A DNA stretch of 64,000 nucleotides from Syngnathus acus (taxonomy: Eukaryota; Chordata; Actinopteri; Syngnathiformes; Syngnathidae). The DNA lies in assembly GCF_901709675.1 (NCBI RefSeq), contig NC_051088.1, positions 13,681,693 to 13,745,692 of the forward strand, written 5' to 3'. The position numbers and the translations under genes were made by a program. Below the pieces are notes generated by a model that did no database searches, was not told the DNA's origin, and worked only from the letters and a program-made list of their open reading frames with translations. Shown piece by piece: positions 62,364 through 64,000 of this stretch. Every line of letters starts with the position of its first letter. Positions within the stretch are counted from its first letter, which is position 1.

Positions 62364-62615
62364 AGATGGCGCGATTGACAAACAGCTGGAACGGTGACAT
62401 ACTGTATGTTCTATACACCACTTAGCAATGTGTCTAGTGCTATCTAAACTACATCACACTAAGAAACCTCACATAACCGTAAACTCTTTGGTATTAAGTT
62501 AACTTTAACTATAAAAGTACCACCATGATCCTATACTATGACAGAATGAGTCCACGTGTTATTTTCTTGACAATGAAACTTAATGTGAAGTGTTAATTTA
62601 CACATGAACTTAACA

Positions 62616-62661
62616 GGGTTGTTTGTTTGTTTGTTTGTTTGTTTGTTTGTTTGTTTGTTTT
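62616..62661. repeat. (GTTT)n microsatellite
   Basis: About 11 GTTT units in the tram1 3' UTR or just downstream. Confidence 0.95.
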
Positions 62662-62893
62662 CATTTGGGCCTTAATTACGTCAACTGGCTACTGGGTCAT
62701 GTCTCAAAAGCCTTTCTTGCACAGGACTAGAAATGATGGTTTTGTCAGAAAAAAAAACCATATAATAGTGGTGTTGTTTAGGTAGCCTACTATGTCAAAA
62801 TTGTGACCTAATTATCATTTATTGCTATTATGGATGATCAGTGCCTTTGAAATCCAACACTGGATTGAGGCACTTTTTTCTTGTTTTATTTAT

Positions 62894-63210
62894 AAACTCC
62901 AAACCCAATGAAGTTGGAACATGTAAAATGTAAATAAATACAATTATTTGTCAATCTTTTCTAACCTACAGTACTCTTGAATTGAATACATTACAAAAAC
63001 AAAATATTTAATGTTCAAACTGATAAACATTATTATTATACACATTCATACAGTATGCATTATTATAATTATAAATCCACTTTGTGGACAACTGCATGAG
63101 CAAATAGTCCAACAAATCAACTAATCTACTTTCCATAACATCAGCAAACTATTCAGACAAATTTTATTTTACTTTTACATGACATACCAACTTCATTGGA
63201 ATTGCAGTTT
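62894..63210. mobile_element. MITE with AATGAAGTTGG terminal inverted repeats
   Basis: A 317-bp non-coding element. The left end AAACTCCAAACCCAATGAAG and the inverted right end AAACTGCAATTCCAATGAAG are terminal repeats. A half-copy of the same family lies at 8051-8140. Family class unknown to me (I recall it as common in teleosts). Confidence 0.6.
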
Positions 63211-64000
63211 GTTCCTCACTAGCCTGGTTCTCAACTTCTCCTTGCTTTCAGGGGGCCCGTCCACGTCTGGAAGTTATACTGAGGCTTCACTGTATGCATA
63301 CAGTTAAATCAACTAAATAACTATCAGCATGAGTCGACATTTGAGCAAGAAATTAGTGTATTTCGACGTCAATGCATGGTGGTTTGAACCTACTATGGCT
63401 AACTCCTACCTGTGTTGTTTTCTCGCGCGCTCTCTCTCTCTCTCCTTCTCCCTCTCTATCTCTCACACACAGAGAAGCATTCAGTGGCCTTTGTACAACT
63501 GCTGCAAGAGGGTTATTTATTTTATCATAGACTATTGATGGTTATTATAACCAGTGGTACATAGCAAATGTACTCAGTTAACCTAAACAATACAATCCTT
63601 CAAGTGTCCTTATATCATGTCAGTGTGTCGTATCACTTGTTCTGCTTGTGTTTGCCTTCTCATTTTTGTCATTTCACATTCAAGGGAATCAAGGCATTAA
63701 CAGTTCCCCCCGCATAAGAAAAGAGAAGTGTGTCAGTGTGTGTTCTGCCTATTGTACGTGTATTAAGTTAACTTGGCCTGAATTTTGATGATGACAAATG
63801 TGCTTGTCTGTTAGTTGTGTGTTAAAGAAAAAAAAAAAAATGACAGCCTGCGTTTAGCGCATGAATTGTAAGGATCTGTTAATTGAATTCTGCCTCCTCT
63901 GATCCCTGGCGAACTGTAAAACATGCCCGTGACACATTTCTGTGTGTAACGGGCAAAAGTTGCAAAAATTCCAGTTGCTAAATGTTTGTTTGCTTGCACA
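63211..64000. other. Downstream of tram1, no gene seen
   Basis: Contains a CT-rich microsatellite (63427-63462), T-rich and A-rich runs and no reading frame with recognisable motifs. May include distal tram1 3' UTR. Confidence 0.5.

Overview
The window is nuclear DNA from a vertebrate, almost certainly a ray-finned fish. It has vertebrate multi-exon genes with GT-AG introns, compact introns, fish-type hAT and pogo MITEs, tRNA-derived repeats and abundant microsatellites. All gene calls come from reading exons, splice sites and protein motifs by eye against remembered family features. No search was run.

Layout: (1) 1-3635 (+), the 3' part of col9a3 (collagen IX alpha-3), with Gly-X-Y exons, the NC2 linker and the NC1 tail. 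(2) About 4.3-7.2 kb (-), tcfl5, of which two adjoining bHLH exons are secure. It converges on col9a3. (3) 9562-25618 (-), dido1, 15 coding exons (3344 codons before the stop), including a 6.1-kb last exon. A probable non-coding first exon lies near 33.1 kb. (4) 34203-45996 (-), zmynd8, 20 coding exons (1138 codons), starting from a 14-nt coding micro-exon. (5) 47186-55855, an 8.65-kb insertion: two direct copies of a hAT-type MITE enclosing a 7.56-kb telomere-like (CCCTAA-derived) higher-order satellite, with one 8-bp target duplication around the whole unit. (6) 57916-62363 (+), tram1-like, 11 coding exons (370 codons), with a possible divergent first exon on the minus strand at its promoter.

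The order col9a3-tcfl5-dido1 matches the human 20q13.33 block. zmynd8 lies elsewhere on human 20q and TRAM1 on human 8q, so the right half shows a fish-specific arrangement. dido1 and zmynd8 are both chromatin readers (PHD, SPOC and TFIIS-like domains in one; PHD, bromodomain, PWWP and MYND in the other). They lie head-to-tail with less than about 300 bp between the zmynd8 poly(A) signal and the putative dido1 first exon. tram1 acts at the ER translocon and col9a3 is cartilage matrix, so the genes are not functionally linked.

The most unusual object is the composite insertion at 47.2-55.8 kb. Its outer ends share a target-site duplication, its inner ends do not, and its cargo is a telomere-like satellite whose repeat lengths vary only in steps of six bases.
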